Below are positions 5,406-7,220 of a DNA stretch of 7,220 bases, piece after piece; the first letter of the stretch is position 1; each line of letters begins with the position of its first letter. The notes beneath the pieces are model-generated. The model had not been told where the DNA came from. It saw nothing but the letters and a program-made list of their open reading frames with translations, and did not search any database. The DNA is taken from assembly GCA_020845495.1 (NCBI GenBank), contig JADLFM010000016.1, positions 1-7,220 on the forward strand. Direction: 5' to 3'. A program made the position numbers and the translations under genes. This DNA comes from Chloroflexota bacterium. GTDB taxonomy: Bacteria > Chloroflexota > UBA6077 > JACCZL01.

Positions 5406-7220
5406 TCAGGCTGCTGCCGTGAGAACGTCGGGTGGGATGCCGCGCAGGAAGCGCGAGGGACTCCTGAGCTCGACGCGATCGCCGATCTGTCGTCGCCGAC
5501 AGCACGTGAGATAGAGGCGCTCACGGGGTCGTGTGACGGCGACGTAGGCTATCCGAAGCTCGTCATCCACGCCGGACTCGCCAGGCGTCAGGCCCCCTGG
5601 GCGCGGCCCTGGCCCGGCTGATGTCGCGCGAGCATGCGGCAGAAGTCCTTCCTCGACGCCGACCACGAAGACGACAGGCCACTCCGCCCCCTTCGCACCG
5701 TGGATGGTCGTCAGTAGGACGCGATCGGTGTCATCGGCCGGTGGTGTCGCCTCCTCGCCGAGCTGAAGCTCGGCTAGCCAGTCGCCAAGTCCGTCCTCGG
5801 CTCTTTCGGCCAATCGACGCAGATCAGTCAGCCATCGCAGATCGGTTGGATCGCTCAATCTGCTTGCGAGCCAGGTCCGGTATCCAGTCCGCTCGAAGAT
5901 CAGATCGAGCATCCGAACTGGAGACACGTGATTGGCTTGCTCGTGCAGATCATGGATCAGGTCGACGAGGTCACGAGCCCGTTCGAAGGCGGCCGGCCCG
6001 GAGCGCAGTGCCAGTTCCATGAGCTGATCCGCTGTGCATGGTCGATCGCGAAGCACCTCGGCCAGACGCCCGAGCTGACGGGGTGGGACGTTCGCGATGC
6101 GGGTGAGAGCCGCTGCATCATCCGGGTTGTGGGCCAGGCGAAGGTAGGCGATCACGTCCCGAACCTCACGACGTGCGAGGAGATCAGTGCCGCCGCGAAC
6201 CCGATAAGGTAGGCGCCGTTCGCGAAGCGCGACGATCAGCTCACTGGCCTGGCGATTTGTTCGGTAGAGGATCGCGACTTCGCCGAGGCTGGCGATCTGA
6301 CGCCCCGATTCCAGGCGGACGATCTCAGACGCGACGTATGCCGCCTCACCTTGCTCGTCAGCAGCGCTGAAGAGGACGGCGCGGATACCCGCCGGATTGT
6401 CGGTCCACAACGGAGGGTAAGCACCGAGCGGCTCGACGAGCGCGTTTGCCAGGGCGACGATCCGTCCGGTCGAGCGGAAGTTCTGGTCGAGAGATAGCAC
6501 GCGGGTCTCCGGGAAATCGTGCTGCAGTCGGTGCAGGTAGCGGATGTCCGCCCCACGCCAGCCGTAGAGCGCCTGTCGAGGGTCACCGACCGCGACCAGG
6601 TTGTGGTGTCGATCGGCGAGACGTCGCAGAAGCTCGTACTGAGCACCGCAGACGTCCTGAAACTCGTCTACCAGGACGTATCGGTAGGCATCCTGATACA
6701 GGCGCAAGGCGGGTGGCCGCTCACCGAAGAGCCGAAGCGGCAGTGCCAGCATTGCCGGATAGTCGATCGCACCCCTTCGACGCAGGAGCTGCTCATATTC
6801 GATGACCAACGACGAGAGTGTGTCGTCCGTGCAAGGTTCCTCCACCGCCAGGCGTTGCTGCGTGACGGCCGAAGTCCAGGCAGCGAATGATCGGCTCTCA
6901 CGGAGCGTACCGAGTCGATCGATGGCTTCCAGGAGCAGTGCACGGACGTCGCCGTCTCCGTAGACTGCCAGTGGTCCGAGTCCGAATCCGAGCTCTTCGG
7001 ACCACTGACGGACGATGCGCAGGCCGAGCGCATGAAAGGTCATCACATCCACTGCGCGTCCGGGATCGCCGAGCAGGCCGCCGAGGCGCATTCGAAGCTC
7101 GCGGGCAGCCTTGGTTCCGAACGTCAGGGCGAGAATGCTGGTGGGAGGAACCTGCCTCGATAGGATCAAGTAGGCGATCCGTGCCGCGAGGACGGTGGTC
7201 TTCCCCGAGCCGGGGCCAGC
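5406..7220 (-). CDS. uvrD: UvrD/PcrA-type superfamily 1 DNA helicase (5' end outside window)
   Basis: The visible 604 residues begin inside motif I, AGPGSGKTT, at the right edge; only a short N-terminus with the Q motif should be missing. A TTG at 7169 lies downstream of Walker A and is not the start. The motifs follow in order (residues counted from the edge): Ia LTFGTKAA (32-39), TFHAL (61-65), II DEFQD (185-189), III GDPRQALYGWRGAD (212-225), IV QNFRS (246-250), V TTIHGAKGAEW (504-514), VI ELRIAYVAVTRPRERL (554-569). This is a complete 3'-5' ATP-driven DNA unwinding engine of the UvrD/PcrA/Rep type. Motif Ia has FGTK where FTNK is common. The protein stops about 35 residues after motif VI, so the long C-terminal tail of UvrD/PcrA (usually over 700 residues) is absent. 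The primase follows after 27 nt. Whether it is the chromosomal repair helicase or an accessory one is not decided by sequence alone. Confidence 0.95.
   Translation of the reverse strand, partial: AGPGSGKTTVLAARIAYLILSRQVPPTSILALTFGTKAARELRMRLGGLLGDPGRAVDVMTFHALGLRIVRQWSEELGFGLGPLAVYGDGDVRALLLEAIDRLGTLRESRSFAAWTSAVTQQRLAVEEPCTDDTLSSLVIEYEQLLRRRGAIDYPAMLALPLRLFGERPPALRLYQDAYRYVLVDEFQDVCGAQYELLRRLADRHHNLVAVGDPRQALYGWRGADIRYLHRLQHDFPETRVLSLDQNFRSTGRIVALANALVEPLGAYPPLWTDNPAGIRAVLFSAADEQGEAAYVASEIVRLESGRQIASLGEVAILYRTNRQASELIVALRERRLPYRVRGGTDLLARREVRDVIAYLRLAHNPDDAAALTRIANVPPRQLGRLAEVLRDRPCTADQLMELALRSGPAAFERARDLVDLIHDLHEQANHVSPVRMLDLIFERTGYRTWLASRLSDPTDLRWLTDLRRLAERAEDGLGDWLAELQLGEEATPPADDTDRVLLTTIHGAKGAEWPVVFVVGVEEGLLPHARATSAGPGPRPGGLTPGESGVDDELRIAYVAVTRPRERLYLTCCRRRQIGDRVELRSPSRFLRGIPPDVLTAAA

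Noticed and set aside
4986..5621. Plus-strand open frame (211 codons) across the primase and helicase ends
   Set aside because: It is antisense to the primase N-terminus and helicase C-terminus, both with diagnostic motifs; no domain is seen in it.
1..7220. CRISPR array, tRNA, rRNA, insertion sequence or transposase
   Set aside because: I saw no regularly spaced repeats, no tRNA-like cloverleaf or rRNA segments, and no transposase or integrase motifs on either strand.

Overview
The window is a GC-rich (roughly 64% by eye), gene-dense bacterial segment. Every convincing gene lies on the minus strand, so it reads right to left, and I found no believable gene on the plus strand. The base composition, the compact UvrD-type helicase and the Ycf46-like AAA protein would suit a high-GC bacterium such as a thermophilic Chloroflexota (Thermomicrobia or Sphaerobacter-like) or a relative. 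That assignment is inference; no rRNA or tRNA is present to fix it.

Layout in transcription order. A UvrD/PcrA superfamily 1 helicase enters at the right edge with its Walker A motif at the first visible residues (7220 to 5406). A short DnaG-type primase with a CHC2 zinc finger and a Toprim domain follows (5378 to 4329). After a 146-nt structured gap comes a single-stranded DNA-binding protein (4182 to 3763), then a possible 65-residue basic protein that starts 4 nt after the SSB stop (3758 to 3561). A small unrecognised gene (3491 to 3207) overlaps the start of a RadC/JAB-domain protein by GTGA (3210 to 2665). Next is a 429-residue unrecognised protein with a long charged coiled coil (2602 to 1313). 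Last is a Ycf46-like AAA protein that runs off the left edge (1237 to 1).

The helicase, primase, SSB and RadC would together form a compact DNA unwinding, priming, strand-protection and repair/recombination set. Such sets occur in plasmids, phages and integrative elements, but no integrase, partition gene, origin or attachment site is visible here, so a mobile origin is only a hypothesis. The last two genes, coiled-coil protein and AAA protein, have no obvious replication role and may work as a pair.

Two features stand out. First, the AAA protein carries unusual substitutions in both nucleotide-binding motifs: GKD for GK[ST] in Walker A, and Ser for the first Asp of Walker B. Second, each sizeable gap between genes contains a different GC-rich inverted repeat without a T-run after it, including a 14-bp perfect stem at 3506-3544. 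These could be processing, attenuation or protein-binding elements.
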